Positions 14,985 through 23,431 of a stretch of DNA of 34,144 nt are shown in pieces. Numbering within the stretch: the stretch's first letter is position 1; every line of letters begins with the position of its first letter. The stretch comes from Myxococcales bacterium (GTDB lineage: Bacteria; Myxococcota_A; UBA9160; UBA4427): contig JAAZXM010000044.1 in the NCBI GenBank assembly GCA_014240165.1, positions 1-34,144 on the forward strand, given 5' to 3'. The notes beneath the pieces are model-generated. The model did no database searches. It was not told the DNA's origin and saw only the letters and a list, made by a program, of their open reading frames with translations. The translations under genes were made by a program, and so were the position numbers.

Positions 14985-16223
14985 ATGACCGATGCCAATC
15001 GAGAGTTCGAAGTCGTAATCTGGGGCGCGAGTGGCTTCACGGGCAAGCTGACCGCGGAGTATCTCTTGGCGCAATACGGCGTCTCCGAGGGCCTTCGCTG
15101 GGCCCTTGCCGGACGCAACCAGGCGAAACTCGAGCAGGTGAGGGACGACCTCGCCCGGAAAACCGGCCGGGAGGCCGACGCGCTCCCCATTCTCATCGGC
15201 GACAGCGACGATGCGGCCTCATTGGCGGAGATTGCCGGGCGTACCCGCGTGGTCTGCACCACCGTGGGCCCCTACGCGAAATATGGCTCGAAGCTGGTGG
15301 AAGCGTGCGCAAAGCAGGGCACATCGTATTGCGATCTCACGGGCGAAGTCCAATGGATGCAGCGGATGATCGAAGCGCACGAGGATGCGGCCCGAGCCAG
15401 CGGCGCGCGCATCGTTTTCAATTGCGGTTTCGATTGCATTCCCTCGGATATCGGCGCCTTCTTCATGCAGCAGGAGATGAACCGGCTGCACGGTGCGCCG
15501 TGTTCGCAGGTCCAGCTTCGGGTGAAGGGCTTCAGCGGCGGCGCCAGTGGCGGCACCATCGCGAGCATGATGAATATGCTGGACGAGGCGGCTGAAGATC
15601 CGAGCATCATGCGGTCCATGCGCCAGCCCTACGCGCTGAACCCCAAGGATCACCAGACGGGCCCCGACGGCGAGGACGCGATGGGGCCGCACTACGACGC
15701 GGATTTTGGGCAGTGGACGGCGCCCTTCATGATGGCGGCCATCAATACCCGGGTTGTGCGCCGATCAAATGCCCTGCTGAACTACGCCTACGGCAAGAAT
15801 TTTCGCTACGACGAAGCCATGCTGATGGGCAAGGGGCCGCTTGGCCTGGCGAAAGCCTCGGCCACCAGCGCCGGATCCCTGGCCATGATGGGCGCCATGG
15901 CGATTGGTCCGATTCGGCGTGCGGCGGGCGGTCGTCTTCCCCAGCCCGGGGAGGGGCCCAGCCAGGAAAAACGCGAGGCGGGCTTTTTCGACCTTCAACT
16001 GCGCGGCGTCAGCGCCGCCGGCCCCGTGCTCAGCGGCCGGGTCACGGGAGATCGCGACCCCGGTTACGGCTCCACCTCCAAGATGCTCGCCGAGAGCGCT
16101 GTCTGCCTGGCCCAGGATGAGTTGGGCGTAGGCGGAGGCATCTGGACTCCGGCCAGCGCCATGGGCGAGGCCTTGCTGGCCCGCCTGCCCAAGGCCGGCG
16201 TGAAGTTTCAGCTCGAAGACTGA
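14985..16223 (+). CDS. Saccharopine-dehydrogenase-like / trans-acting enoyl reductase family protein
   Basis: This 412-residue protein starts with an NAD(P)-binding Rossmann motif GASGFTGKLTAEYLL near residue 14. A TVGPYAKYG segment near 90 and CDLTGEVQWMQRMIE after it are typical of the family that includes mycobacterial trans-acting enoyl reductases of lipid and phenolphthiocerol synthesis. FNCGFDCIPSDIG near 145 is another hallmark. The ATG at 14985 has a GAGGAG site; upstream in-frame codons are less convincing. Probably cytoplasmic or membrane-peripheral. Last gene of the rightward operon (60 bp after the CmcJ-like gene), followed by a weak T-tailed hairpin. It hints that the pathway handles a lipid or polyketide-like chain (inference). 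Confidence 0.85.
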   Translation: MTDANREFEVVIWGASGFTGKLTAEYLLAQYGVSEGLRWALAGRNQAKLEQVRDDLARKTGREADALPILIGDSDDAASLAEIAGRTRVVCTTVGPYAKYGSKLVEACAKQGTSYCDLTGEVQWMQRMIEAHEDAARASGARIVFNCGFDCIPSDIGAFFMQQEMNRLHGAPCSQVQLRVKGFSGGASGGTIASMMNMLDEAAEDPSIMRSMRQPYALNPKDHQTGPDGEDAMGPHYDADFGQWTAPFMMAAINTRVVRRSNALLNYAYGKNFRYDEAMLMGKGPLGLAKASATSAGSLAMMGAMAIGPIRRAAGGRLPQPGEGPSQEKREAGFFDLQLRGVSAAGPVLSGRVTGDRDPGYGSTSKMLAESAVCLAQDELGVGGGIWTPASAMGEALLARLPKAGVKFQLED

Positions 16224-16242
16224 GAACGCTCGTCTGCAGTCT
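16217..16242 (+). terminator. Weak T-tailed hairpin after the reductase gene
   Basis: AGACTG (16217-16222, overlapping the stop codon) pairs with CAGTCT (16237-16242), with a 14-nt loop and a run of five Ts from 16242. The stem is short, so termination may be partial. Confidence 0.4.
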
Positions 16243-16530
16243 TTTTCTGCTTGGGCTTCACGTGTTCGCAACCGTTTGCCAATTCGAGCGGAACGAGACG
16301 CAAGCGGACGGCTGCGAAGACCTTCGGATGGGCGTTTATACCCGGCTCGCCTTTTCATGGTTTCCATTCGGCAGAATTTCGTGCAGACTCGTTCGGACCT
16401 CGTGAATCTGCTTGGGCCCGCTTTGAACGCGTCGGCAACTCACCGGCAAGCGCTGGGTCCGGGAGGAGCCGTCCATCCCGCGAGGATGAGGATGACGATG
16501 GCAATGAGAATGAGGGGAGGCCGTCCCAGC
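16224..16530 (+). other. 307-bp stretch before the Asp/His-rich protein gene
   Basis: After the weak hairpin at its start, I see no separate gene. The downstream frame stays open back to 16276, but that extension is Arg/Pro-rich and would bury the signal peptide, so it is treated as leader and promoter sequence. Confidence 0.5.
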
Positions 16531-18324
16531 ATGGGCAAGCCGAGTGGCCGATTTCCGACTTTCGTAATCGGGCTGATACTCGGGCTTGTCCTGCAAACGA
16601 GCGCCTGGGCGGATACGTATTCGCTCGACGAGGGCTCGCTCAGAATCCATGAAAATGGACGGACCTCCGCGCTGGAGGGTCACCTGGAGGTTTCCGTCCT
16701 GGACTCGGAAACGGCGGGCCCACTTCAAGTGGTCCAGGTGGATTCTTTTTCGCTCTCTTCGCGGGGCCAGTCCTTTGAACCGATAGGCCTGCTCGAGTAC
16801 GGCGGGCTTCCGGTGATTCTCCCGGGCAGTGGCCTACCTCTGCTGCCCAACGTTTTGGTTCCGCCGAACATTTTGGTGTCCTTCAGCCGGATGCTGCTCG
16901 ACGGGGATGAAGTGGAAGAGATGCGCCTGGCGGCCGGGGGAGATCCGTTTGATTCCAATGCGGATGAGGTGACGTTTCGATTTTACGAGTTCGTCATGGA
17001 TGAATCGGAGCACGACGCACGTGGCTTTCTGCCTATGCGCTTCCCCGGTCGAAACAACGATGACGACGATGATGACTACGATACTGACGACGACCATGAC
17101 CACGACCACGACCATGACCACGACCATGATGACGAAGACAACGAAGAAGACGAGGACGACGGGCATGAAGCGGGCTTGCCCGGGGAAATCGAAGTCGAAG
17201 GCCAATTATTTGTCTGGGACGGGACCTACGCGATCCTGAGCGCCGAAGCGTGCCGGGAGCAGAGGCCCGTGTTTCTGCCTGGGCCTCCCGATGGTGGCGG
17301 TGTGATCATCCGCCAGGATCCGGGCGAATTGGAGATTGGTTTGCCTCCCCAGACTCGGCCGCGTCCGCCGCCCGACGGTGGTGCTGTGGTGATCATTGGC
17401 GGGGGTGGCGGTGACCTGGAAATCTCGCTTCCCCCGGAGTCGCGACCGCTTCTGGGTGCTGGGCGGGGGCTCCGCCTCAACGCGTTTGGGTTGATCCTCA
17501 GCCCCGATTTTGTGGATGGGCCGATTGATTCCTTCGAGTTCGTCGACCTCTTCGCGGTCCCAAGTCTCGAACATTTGCAGATGGAGGCGCCCCTGGGCGC
17601 CGAGGTGAGCTTCGATGACGCGGGGGTGTTGACGGTGACCACCCCTGGAGATCTGTTTTGGACCGGTGCCATAGGCGATGTCCCGGGTTTGACCCATCTC
17701 GAAGTCAACGCGGCCAATATCTATCTGTCCGGGGCACTGAGCCTTCCGCCGAGTATCGCGGTCACCCTCGTGGCGGTGGGCCAGGTGGTGTTCGACGTTC
17801 CCCCCGGCGACGTCGGCCCCCCTTCTCCTTCTCCTCCCCCGGATGGTCTCGAAAACGGTTGTTTGCTTGCGGCGTCTCTGTCGGAACGGCGAGTGATGGG
17901 CGAGTTCGAGTTCGAAGCGGTTCGGGTGCGATCGGTGGAGGTCGAAGTGGCCCGGGGCGAAGCGCGCCGGCGTGAGGGTCGCGGGGCCTGGGCCGTTGTC
18001 TTCGGCAGCGATTCCCTGGACGTTCGCGATATCCGAAGGAGTTCGCTGGAGGTGAGGGCAGGATCGGGGGCCATCGAAGAGCACCGACGCGGCCGCCGGC
18101 CGAGGCTCCGGGATTGGAACGACGACGGTGAGCGAGATCTCGTTGTCCGGCTCCGCTCGGGTCGCCGGGGAAGCCCGGAGATGACCGGCGAGGTTTGCTT
18201 GAGCGCACGGCTACGCGATGGCAGCCGGATCCATGGGTGTGATGAGATGGAGCCGCGGGCGCGGCGCGCCGGGGCGCTATCGAGATGGGGTGCCGCCAGA
18301 GGTGTAGCCGGACCTCGCCGATAA
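16531..18324 (+). CDS. Exported Asp/His-rich repeat protein with EF-hand-like C-terminal domain
   Basis: The protein has 597 residues. The ATG at 16531 follows GGGGAGG (10-bp spacing) and starts a signal peptide (FVIGLILGLVLQTSAWA). Residues ~175-213 are almost entirely Asp, His and Glu, with an alternating D-H run that could bind divalent metal. Two 28-residue proline-rich repeats starting PPDGG follow (residues ~252-307). The final ~130 residues resemble a C-terminal module of bacterial secreted proteins: VVFGSDSLDVRDI, then DWNDDGERDLVVRL (a DxNxDGxxD calcium-type loop), then CLSARLRDGSRIHGCDEM. There is no membrane anchor at the end. A metal- or calcium-binding exported or structural protein is the best reading; function unknown. 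It converges on the di-haem gene with only 4 bp between the stops. Confidence 0.75.
   Translation: MGKPSGRFPTFVIGLILGLVLQTSAWADTYSLDEGSLRIHENGRTSALEGHLEVSVLDSETAGPLQVVQVDSFSLSSRGQSFEPIGLLEYGGLPVILPGSGLPLLPNVLVPPNILVSFSRMLLDGDEVEEMRLAAGGDPFDSNADEVTFRFYEFVMDESEHDARGFLPMRFPGRNNDDDDDDYDTDDDHDHDHDHDHDHDDEDNEEDEDDGHEAGLPGEIEVEGQLFVWDGTYAILSAEACREQRPVFLPGPPDGGGVIIRQDPGELEIGLPPQTRPRPPPDGGAVVIIGGGGGDLEISLPPESRPLLGAGRGLRLNAFGLILSPDFVDGPIDSFEFVDLFAVPSLEHLQMEAPLGAEVSFDDAGVLTVTTPGDLFWTGAIGDVPGLTHLEVNAANIYLSGALSLPPSIAVTLVAVGQVVFDVPPGDVGPPSPSPPPDGLENGCLLAASLSERRVMGEFEFEAVRVRSVEVEVARGEARRREGRGAWAVVFGSDSLDVRDIRRSSLEVRAGSGAIEEHRRGRRPRLRDWNDDGERDLVVRLRSGRRGSPEMTGEVCLSARLRDGSRIHGCDEMEPRARRAGALSRWGAARGVAGPRR
17053..17169 (+). 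repeat. Asp/His-coding low-complexity tract
   Basis: GAC/GAT and CAC/CAT codons alternate (clearest at 17089-17130), giving a run of about five D-H pairs flanked by Asp/Glu-rich sequence. Mixed synonymous codons show it is not a pure DNA slippage product, which favours selection for the peptide. Confidence 0.7.
17284..17451 (+). repeat. Two-copy 84-bp in-frame repeat (PPDGG...LEI-LPP unit)
   Basis: Units start at 17284 and 17368. Each encodes PPDGG, a Val/Ile stretch, a Gly-rich turn, LEI(G/S)LPP and an Arg-Pro end; DNA identity is partial. Confidence 0.65.
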
Positions 18325-18328
18325 TCGC

Positions 18329-19489
18329 TCAGCGAGGGGAGGGCGGGGCTCCGGTTTCCGCATCCCCGGCGTAGGGCGGGTTCAGGTCCGACAGACTTTC
18401 CAGGAAAGCGACGAGATCCTCGCGCTCCCCGGGGCGGAGTTCGAAGCGGCTGAGTTCTGCGCTCTGGAGCGGGCTGCGGCCTCCGGGCTCGCCCGTCGGC
18501 CCGCGGTTGCGCCCCCCGGATGCGTAGTGGTCCACCACGTCCGCCAGGGTCGCGATGCTGCCGTCGTGCATATAGGGCGCGGTGCGGGCAATGTTGCGCA
18601 GGCTGGGCACGCGGAAGCGGCCCATATCGCCGGGGCGCTGAGTGTGCTCGAAGAGGCCCGTGCCGTTTTCCGGGTAGCTGCCCGCGCCGTCGAGGTTGTA
18701 GAGGCCCGTATTGTGGAAGCGTGGCTCAGGCGAGGTGCCCAGATAGACGGCGGGGCTCATGAAGAGCGGGGCGGGATGGCAGCCCGCGCAGCCTGCGCGC
18801 TCGGAAAAGAAGAGGTCCATGCCTCGGCGCGCAGACACGCTCATGGCCTCCTTCTCGTCGTAGAAGACGTAGCGGTCGTAGGCCGAACTCGCGGAGATGA
18901 GGCTGCGCTGGTAGGCGGCGAGGGCGCGGCGAACGTGAAGGAGGGTGAAAGCCTGTGCGTTCTCGGGAAAGGCTCGCTCCAGGGCGGCCCGCAACTCGGG
19001 GTCGCGCTGGAGTTCGTCCATGACCTTGGTCTCGCGCCCGGACAGGCCGAGTTCCAAGGGATCCTCTCCGAGCAGGGGGATTTCGGCCTGGGCTTCGAGA
19101 TCGCGGATATCCGGGTTCGCCCAACCGAAGGCGGCGTTGTAGGCGACGTTCACCAGGGAAGGCGTGCTCCGGTTGTGCAGTTCCCCCGTCGCGCCCAGAG
19201 CGCGTGCGCGCCCATCGGTGAAGGCCCGGCCCGGATCGTGGCATGACGCGCACGCGTAGGCGCCGGTGATCGAAAGGCGTTTATCGGAAAAAAGGCGCTG
19301 GCCCAATTCCACCTTGGCGGTCGTCATGGGGTTGTCGGCAGGGACAACCGGAACCGGAAAGCCCCGGGGCAGATCCCAGCGCCAGGCCTCATCGGCCGAG
19401 GCCAGGGAGCAGGCGAGCAGGCCGGCGACGATCAGGGCCAGGCTGGCTGCTGCCCGGCGGCTACCAGGTGCGCGGGGCTTCACCGTCAA
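18329..19489 (-). CDS. Di-haem cytochrome c peroxidase/MauG-family protein (MbnH-like)
   Basis: This roughly 386-residue exported protein has a signal peptide (LALIVAGLLACSLASA) and two c-type haem sites: CASCH at residues 80-84 and CAGCH at 234-238. PVVPADNPMTTAKVELGQ before the first haem and PYMHDGSIATL near the end match the bacterial di-haem peroxidase fold. The ADNPMT and AFTDGRARA stretches point to the MXAN_0977/MbnH branch, whose members oxidise partner proteins rather than simply removing peroxide. The usual MbnP partner is not seen next to it. The start is uncertain: a TTG at 19489 overlaps the TPR gene by 29 bp, and a GTG two codons later is equally possible. It acts in the periplasm and needs haem maturation encoded elsewhere. 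Confidence 0.9.
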   Translation of the reverse strand: MTVKPRAPGSRRAAASLALIVAGLLACSLASADEAWRWDLPRGFPVPVVPADNPMTTAKVELGQRLFSDKRLSITGAYACASCHDPGRAFTDGRARALGATGELHNRSTPSLVNVAYNAAFGWANPDIRDLEAQAEIPLLGEDPLELGLSGRETKVMDELQRDPELRAALERAFPENAQAFTLLHVRRALAAYQRSLISASSAYDRYVFYDEKEAMSVSARRGMDLFFSERAGCAGCHPAPLFMSPAVYLGTSPEPRFHNTGLYNLDGAGSYPENGTGLFEHTQRPGDMGRFRVPSLRNIARTAPYMHDGSIATLADVVDHYASGGRNRGPTGEPGGRSPLQSAELSRFELRPGEREDLVAFLESLSDLNPPYAGDAETGAPPSPR

Positions 19490-20183
19490 AGAGGGCGGCG
19501 GTCTGGTCGGCTATTTGGCTTCGCTCCTGAACCCAGCCCGTGAACGCTTCGAGCTGATCCGCAGGAACCGGGCTGTCTGGTTTTTTTTCTTCCACGGCGA
19601 CCCATGCTTTCATCTTTCGCAAGAGCAGGTCGGCCAGTTTTCGCTCGTCGCCAAAGAGACTCATATAGGCCCCCTTTGCATCGGCCAAACGGCCCAGGTG
19701 CATGTAGGCCTCACCGCGATACTCGATGGCATGGGGGAAGTCGGGCTCCAATTTCAGCGCCTTGTCGTAGGCCTTGAGGGCGTCGTCGTAATTGCCCAAC
19801 ATGCGATTGGCGAAGCCGATCTCGTTGTAGGCCTGGTGGAATTTGCGGTCCTTGCGCACCGCTTTCTTGAAATACCTGAGGGCCCGTTCGAATTGATTGT
19901 TGGCCTGTCGAAAGGTCTCCATCTTCGCTTCGGCGTCTTCTTCCGCGGCTGCTCCCCGGAGCAGGTCGATGGCGTTGTTGCGTAGTTTCTCGCCTTTCTG
20001 ATACGACTCGATGGCCTGGCGCTGGCGCGAGCTGCCTTCTACGAAGCCGCCTGCATCGCCTCCCGGCGCCCCGCCGCCTCCCGCGGCGAAACCGATCCCG
20101 GTGGGTAGGAGGAGAAGCGCGGCAAGTACGGCGGCGGCGCGGGCGCTTTTCGATCCGGGGCGAAGAATGCACTCGTTGGACAT
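19461..20183 (-). CDS. Exported TPR-repeat protein
   Basis: This 240-residue protein has a signal peptide (AAAVLAALLLLPTGIGFAA) and then a Gly-rich linker. A helical region with at least two tetratricopeptide repeats follows; AYNEIGFANRMLGNYDDALK and the following EYRGEAYMHLGRLADAKGAY are the clearest. TPRs make protein-protein contacts, so it is likely a periplasmic scaffold. The ATG at 20183 follows AGAGGAGA; the frame is open further upstream but without signal-peptide character. Its 3' end overlaps the start of the di-haem gene, implying coupled expression and possibly a shared complex (inference). Confidence 0.85.
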   Translation of the reverse strand: MSNECILRPGSKSARAAAVLAALLLLPTGIGFAAGGGGAPGGDAGGFVEGSSRQRQAIESYQKGEKLRNNAIDLLRGAAAEEDAEAKMETFRQANNQFERALRYFKKAVRKDRKFHQAYNEIGFANRMLGNYDDALKAYDKALKLEPDFPHAIEYRGEAYMHLGRLADAKGAYMSLFGDERKLADLLLRKMKAWVAVEEKKPDSPVPADQLEAFTGWVQERSQIADQTAALFDGEAPRTW

Positions 20184-20369
20184 CGCGAGGTCTCCTCTTT
20201 CTGTCGAGCGTCGAATTATAGGCGATCCGCAGTCGGGCGGGGAAGGAACCCTTGTGCCGGGCCTGCGCCGAAGCCAACGGAGACCGCCTGAGGCGTCCGC
20301 CGCCGCACCAGCTTGCAGGAATCCGCGGCGGCCTCCATCTTCGTAGCTTGCCCCGGGGAGGAAATAACC

Positions 20370-21215
20370 ATGGCGGATGAATCGGCCAGCGCGGCGGAGC
20401 GGGACGTTCTCTACGAAGTCGACGGCGCCGTTGCTCTCATTACCCTGAACCGTCCTCGCTACCACAATGCCCAGAGTTGGAAGATGCTCGATGCACTCGA
20501 TGCCGCTCTTGATCGGGCAATGGATGATCGAGCGGTCAAAGTGGTCGTGGTCCAGGGCGCGGGCGACGACTTCTCGTCCGGCCACGACCTGGGGACCCCC
20601 GAGCAGCTCGCCGATCTGGAGGCCCGGGGCGTGGCAGACCGCCGGGGGCTTCGTTTCTACGAGGCCTTCCGCCACTACAATCTCGAGCTGACCCATAAAT
20701 GGAGAAATCTCTCCAAACCCACCATCGCCCTGGTGCACGGCTATTGCATTTTCGGCGGTTGGATGATTGCTGCGGCCATGGATCTGGTCTTTGCCTCGCC
20801 GGACGCGCGCTTCCTGGCCGGCCTGGTGGAATATTTCTCGGTTCCCTACGACATCCAGCCACGAAAGGCCAAGGAGTTGATCTTCGAGAGCCGATTCCTG
20901 GGCGCTGAAGAGGCGCGCGAACTCGGCTTCGTGAACCGCATCTACCCGCAAGCCGATCTCAAGAGGGAAACTCTGGCCTATGCGCACCGTGTGGCGGAAA
21001 ACGGAACCACGCTGCTTCGGATGTCGAAACTGGCCATCAACAAGGTGCAGGACGAGCAGGGTTTCAGTTCGGCGATGGAAGCGGCGTTTGCCGATTTCCT
21101 TGTCTTGACGTCAACGGGCGGCGATGGACGCAAGGAAGGTGAGCGTCGACTCGGCCCGGTCGACCTGGCGCTGCGCTTTGCCCGGGGAGAGCGGCATGGT
21201 CTCGATGATTCTTGA
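20370..21215 (+). CDS. Enoyl-CoA hydratase/isomerase (crotonase) family protein lacking the usual catalytic glutamates
   Basis: The protein has 281 residues; its ATG at 20370 follows GGGAGGAAA. Crotonase landmarks are TLNRPRYHNAQ near 24, the CoA/oxyanion loop FSSGHDL near 71 and HGYCIFGGWMIAAAMD near 126. In hydratases the segment after GG carries a Glu and a second Glu lies about 20 residues on. Aligned by eye, both positions are non-acidic here (Met and Leu), though a Glu sits two residues from the second site. It may therefore be an isomerase, hydrolase, decarboxylase or another acyl-CoA enzyme rather than a true hydratase. It is cytoplasmic. It is divergent from the TPR gene with a 186-bp shared upstream region. 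Confidence 0.85.
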   Translation: MADESASAAERDVLYEVDGAVALITLNRPRYHNAQSWKMLDALDAALDRAMDDRAVKVVVVQGAGDDFSSGHDLGTPEQLADLEARGVADRRGLRFYEAFRHYNLELTHKWRNLSKPTIALVHGYCIFGGWMIAAAMDLVFASPDARFLAGLVEYFSVPYDIQPRKAKELIFESRFLGAEEARELGFVNRIYPQADLKRETLAYAHRVAENGTTLLRMSKLAINKVQDEQGFSSAMEAAFADFLVLTSTGGDGRKEGERRLGPVDLALRFARGERHGLDDS

Positions 21216-21337
21216 GCAAGGGGAACGATAGGAAGTCGACGCTGTGTGGGGAGATGGCGTCGCTCAGGTGGGCGGCGCGCAAGGGTTGGGAATGTGTACA
21301 CTCGTCCGGACCCTGAGCCCCAATCTTGGAGATGATC

Positions 21338-22069
21338 ATGAAACCGTTCGTAACTCTGCCCCTCCTTTTTGCCCTCGTAAGCCTTGTTCCCCTGGGTCTG
21401 GCGTGCGCGCCGACCTCGGGTGGAAAGAAGGTCTATTACGCTACCGGAAAGGGTGCGGTGACTCCCGACGGCCTTCATCGGGTGAAGTGGGAGCCCTTCG
21501 AAGCGACCTTCGTGAAGCCCGGGGCCAAGCTCGGGAACTACGATTCGGTGATCCTCGAGGAAGTCACGATTTCCTATGCGCGTCCGCCGCATCGCTACGC
21601 GATGCCGGGCATGAGCGACGGCATGGACGACAACTTTGCCCTCTCCTCCAGCGCCACCCAGCATATGAAGGAGTACTTCCAGAAGGCTTTTGCGAAGGAA
21701 CTCTCGGGCAGCGACCAATTCAAGGTCGTCGAGGCTCCCGGCCCCAACGTCTTGCGGATTTCCGGCAATATCGTGAACCTGCAAATCACCGCCCCGCCCC
21801 AGAGCGCCATGTTGAACCCCGATGAGAGTGTCTATACCAGTTCGCCGGGCTCGATGACTCTGGTGCTCGATGCGGATGATTCTCTGACCGGTGAGCCCCT
21901 GGTTCGCGTGGGTGAGCGCAGCGAGATCGGCGACAGCATGGGCCAGTTCTACGAAAGCAATCCCGTCTCCAATGCCGGAGCGGTGCGCCAGCTCTTCGAC
22001 AACTGGGCCCGCCGGCTCCGCCAAGAGCTCGATCAGTTCAAGTCGTTGCCTGAGATTCCCACCGATTGA
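21338..22069 (+). CDS. DUF3313-family lipoprotein
   Basis: The 243-residue protein has a signal peptide ending in GLACAP, a lipobox with Cys as the lipidated residue. The ATG at 21338 follows TTGGAGA; an ATG two codons earlier is equally in frame. The mature part resembles DUF3313 outer-membrane-associated lipoproteins: an early YDSVILEEVTISY strand, a central region ending in a membrane-stress-like LRISGNIVNLQI strand, and a C-terminal helix with FDNWARRLRQELDQF. The role of this family is not established. Its stop overlaps the possible start of the next gene, so the two are probably expressed together. Confidence 0.7.
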   Translation: MKPFVTLPLLFALVSLVPLGLACAPTSGGKKVYYATGKGAVTPDGLHRVKWEPFEATFVKPGAKLGNYDSVILEEVTISYARPPHRYAMPGMSDGMDDNFALSSSATQHMKEYFQKAFAKELSGSDQFKVVEAPGPNVLRISGNIVNLQITAPPQSAMLNPDESVYTSSPGSMTLVLDADDSLTGEPLVRVGERSEIGDSMGQFYESNPVSNAGAVRQLFDNWARRLRQELDQFKSLPEIPTD

Positions 22070-23388
22070 GCCCGGGAGCGGTGCGAAGGTTTTCGAAGGC
22101 ACTCGGCAATTGCCCGGCCCGAGAGGGACGGGCAAATGGGAACCGAGCGCGCTCCGGGTGGAGGGGCGCTGCTCTACTCGTCTTTTCGCTTTCGCTGCTC
22201 GCTGCTTTTTCGGCCCAGGCGGGACCCACGGTCATTGTCCTCTCCTTTGATGGTTTGAGGCACGACTACCCCGAGCGCAGTGAAGTTCCCGCGCTCGACC
22301 GGATGGAACGAGAGGGAATGCGGGCTGGACGAATGCTTCCGGTTTTTCCGTCGAACACCTTTCCCAATCATGTATCCCTGGCAACGGGCACCTATCCCGA
22401 CCGTCATGGCATTCTGGACAACCGCTTCTGGGACCGGCAGAAGGGCCTTTACAACTACAGCCGTGGTGCGGATGACAGCTGGCTCGAAGCCGAGCCGCTC
22501 TGGGCGGCGGCCGAGCGCCAGGGCGTGCGGGCGGCGACATTTTTCTGGGTGGGGAGCGAGCAGCCCTGGCGAGGCCAGGCGGTTCACTACAACCGCGCGC
22601 CTTTCGATACGAACGTTTCCGAAAGCGAAAAGGTCGACCAGATCCTGGCCTGGCTCGATCTGCCCGCCGATGAGCGGCCGGGGCTGATCATGAGTTGGTG
22701 GCATGGGGCGGATGCCGAGGGACATCGTTACGGCCCGGACTCGGCCGAGGTGGTGGAGGCCCTGGAGGGCCAGGACGCCGAATTGGGCCGGCTTCTGGCG
22801 GAAATCGATGAGCGGGGCGTCTGGCGCGACGTGACACTCATCGTGGTCAGTGACCATGGGATGGTTGCCGTGAGCGAACCCGTGCTGCCACGTGAACTAC
22901 TTGGGTCCGAGGGCATCCGGGCGCGGGTCGAAAAAGGCTCCTCCGTGGCGCATGTCTTCCTCAACAAAAGCGATGATCTCGCCCGGGCAGAGTCAAGGCT
23001 CAAGGAGGTAGACGGGCTCGTGGTGTATCGCGGCGACGCGCTTCCCCCTTCTCTGCGGATCACGCACCCCCAGCGCAATGGGGATTTGGTCTTGTTGGTC
23101 GAACCGCCGCTCACGTTCTATGAACCCGGATTCTGGGCCGGGGCCTATCTGCGCGTTCGGAATCTCTGGGACCCGGGTGCGGGTTTGGGGATGCATGGCT
23201 ACGACCCCAAGCGTCCCGATATGGGCGCGTCCTTCTATGCCCTGGGGAGGGGAATCGCGCCGGGCTCTCCGCCCGACGAGGTTCGCTCGATCGACGTTGC
23301 CTCGACAGTGGCCCGGCTCCTGGGCATCGAACCACCCGCGCAGAACGAAGGGCAGCCGATCCTCGGGGTGGGTACCACTTCGGATTGA
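22066..23388 (+). CDS. Ectonucleotide pyrophosphatase/phosphodiesterase (NPP, alkaline phosphatase superfamily)
   Basis: All NPP metal and nucleophile positions can be seen: Asp62 in SFDGLRHDY, the nucleophile Thr98 in PSNTFPNHVSLATG, the Asp and His of GADAEGHRYGP, SDHGM and the late His of GMHGYD. A signal segment (GAALLVFSLSLLAAFSAQA) near residues 34-52 sends it to the periplasm. NPPs cleave phosphodiester or pyrophosphate bonds of nucleotides or lysophospholipids; the exact substrate is unknown. The start is uncertain: a TTG at 22066 overlaps the lipoprotein stop (TTGA), while a GTG at 22081 has a closer GGGAG site. It converges on the NADH dehydrogenase gene. Confidence 0.9.
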   Translation: MSPGAVRRFSKALGNCPAREGRANGNRARSGWRGAALLVFSLSLLAAFSAQAGPTVIVLSFDGLRHDYPERSEVPALDRMEREGMRAGRMLPVFPSNTFPNHVSLATGTYPDRHGILDNRFWDRQKGLYNYSRGADDSWLEAEPLWAAAERQGVRAATFFWVGSEQPWRGQAVHYNRAPFDTNVSESEKVDQILAWLDLPADERPGLIMSWWHGADAEGHRYGPDSAEVVEALEGQDAELGRLLAEIDERGVWRDVTLIVVSDHGMVAVSEPVLPRELLGSEGIRARVEKGSSVAHVFLNKSDDLARAESRLKEVDGLVVYRGDALPPSLRITHPQRNGDLVLLVEPPLTFYEPGFWAGAYLRVRNLWDPGAGLGMHGYDPKRPDMGASFYALGRGIAPGSPPDEVRSIDVASTVARLLGIEPPAQNEGQPILGVGTTSD

Positions 23389-23431
23389 GCAGTGGGGCGG
23401 CGCATCACCGCGCCACGAGAAACTGTATCCC

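Noticed and set aside
20184..20987. Upstream extension of the TPR gene giving a 508-residue protein
   Set aside because: The extension is antisense to the crotonase gene and would bury a clear signal peptide and ribosome site at 20183.
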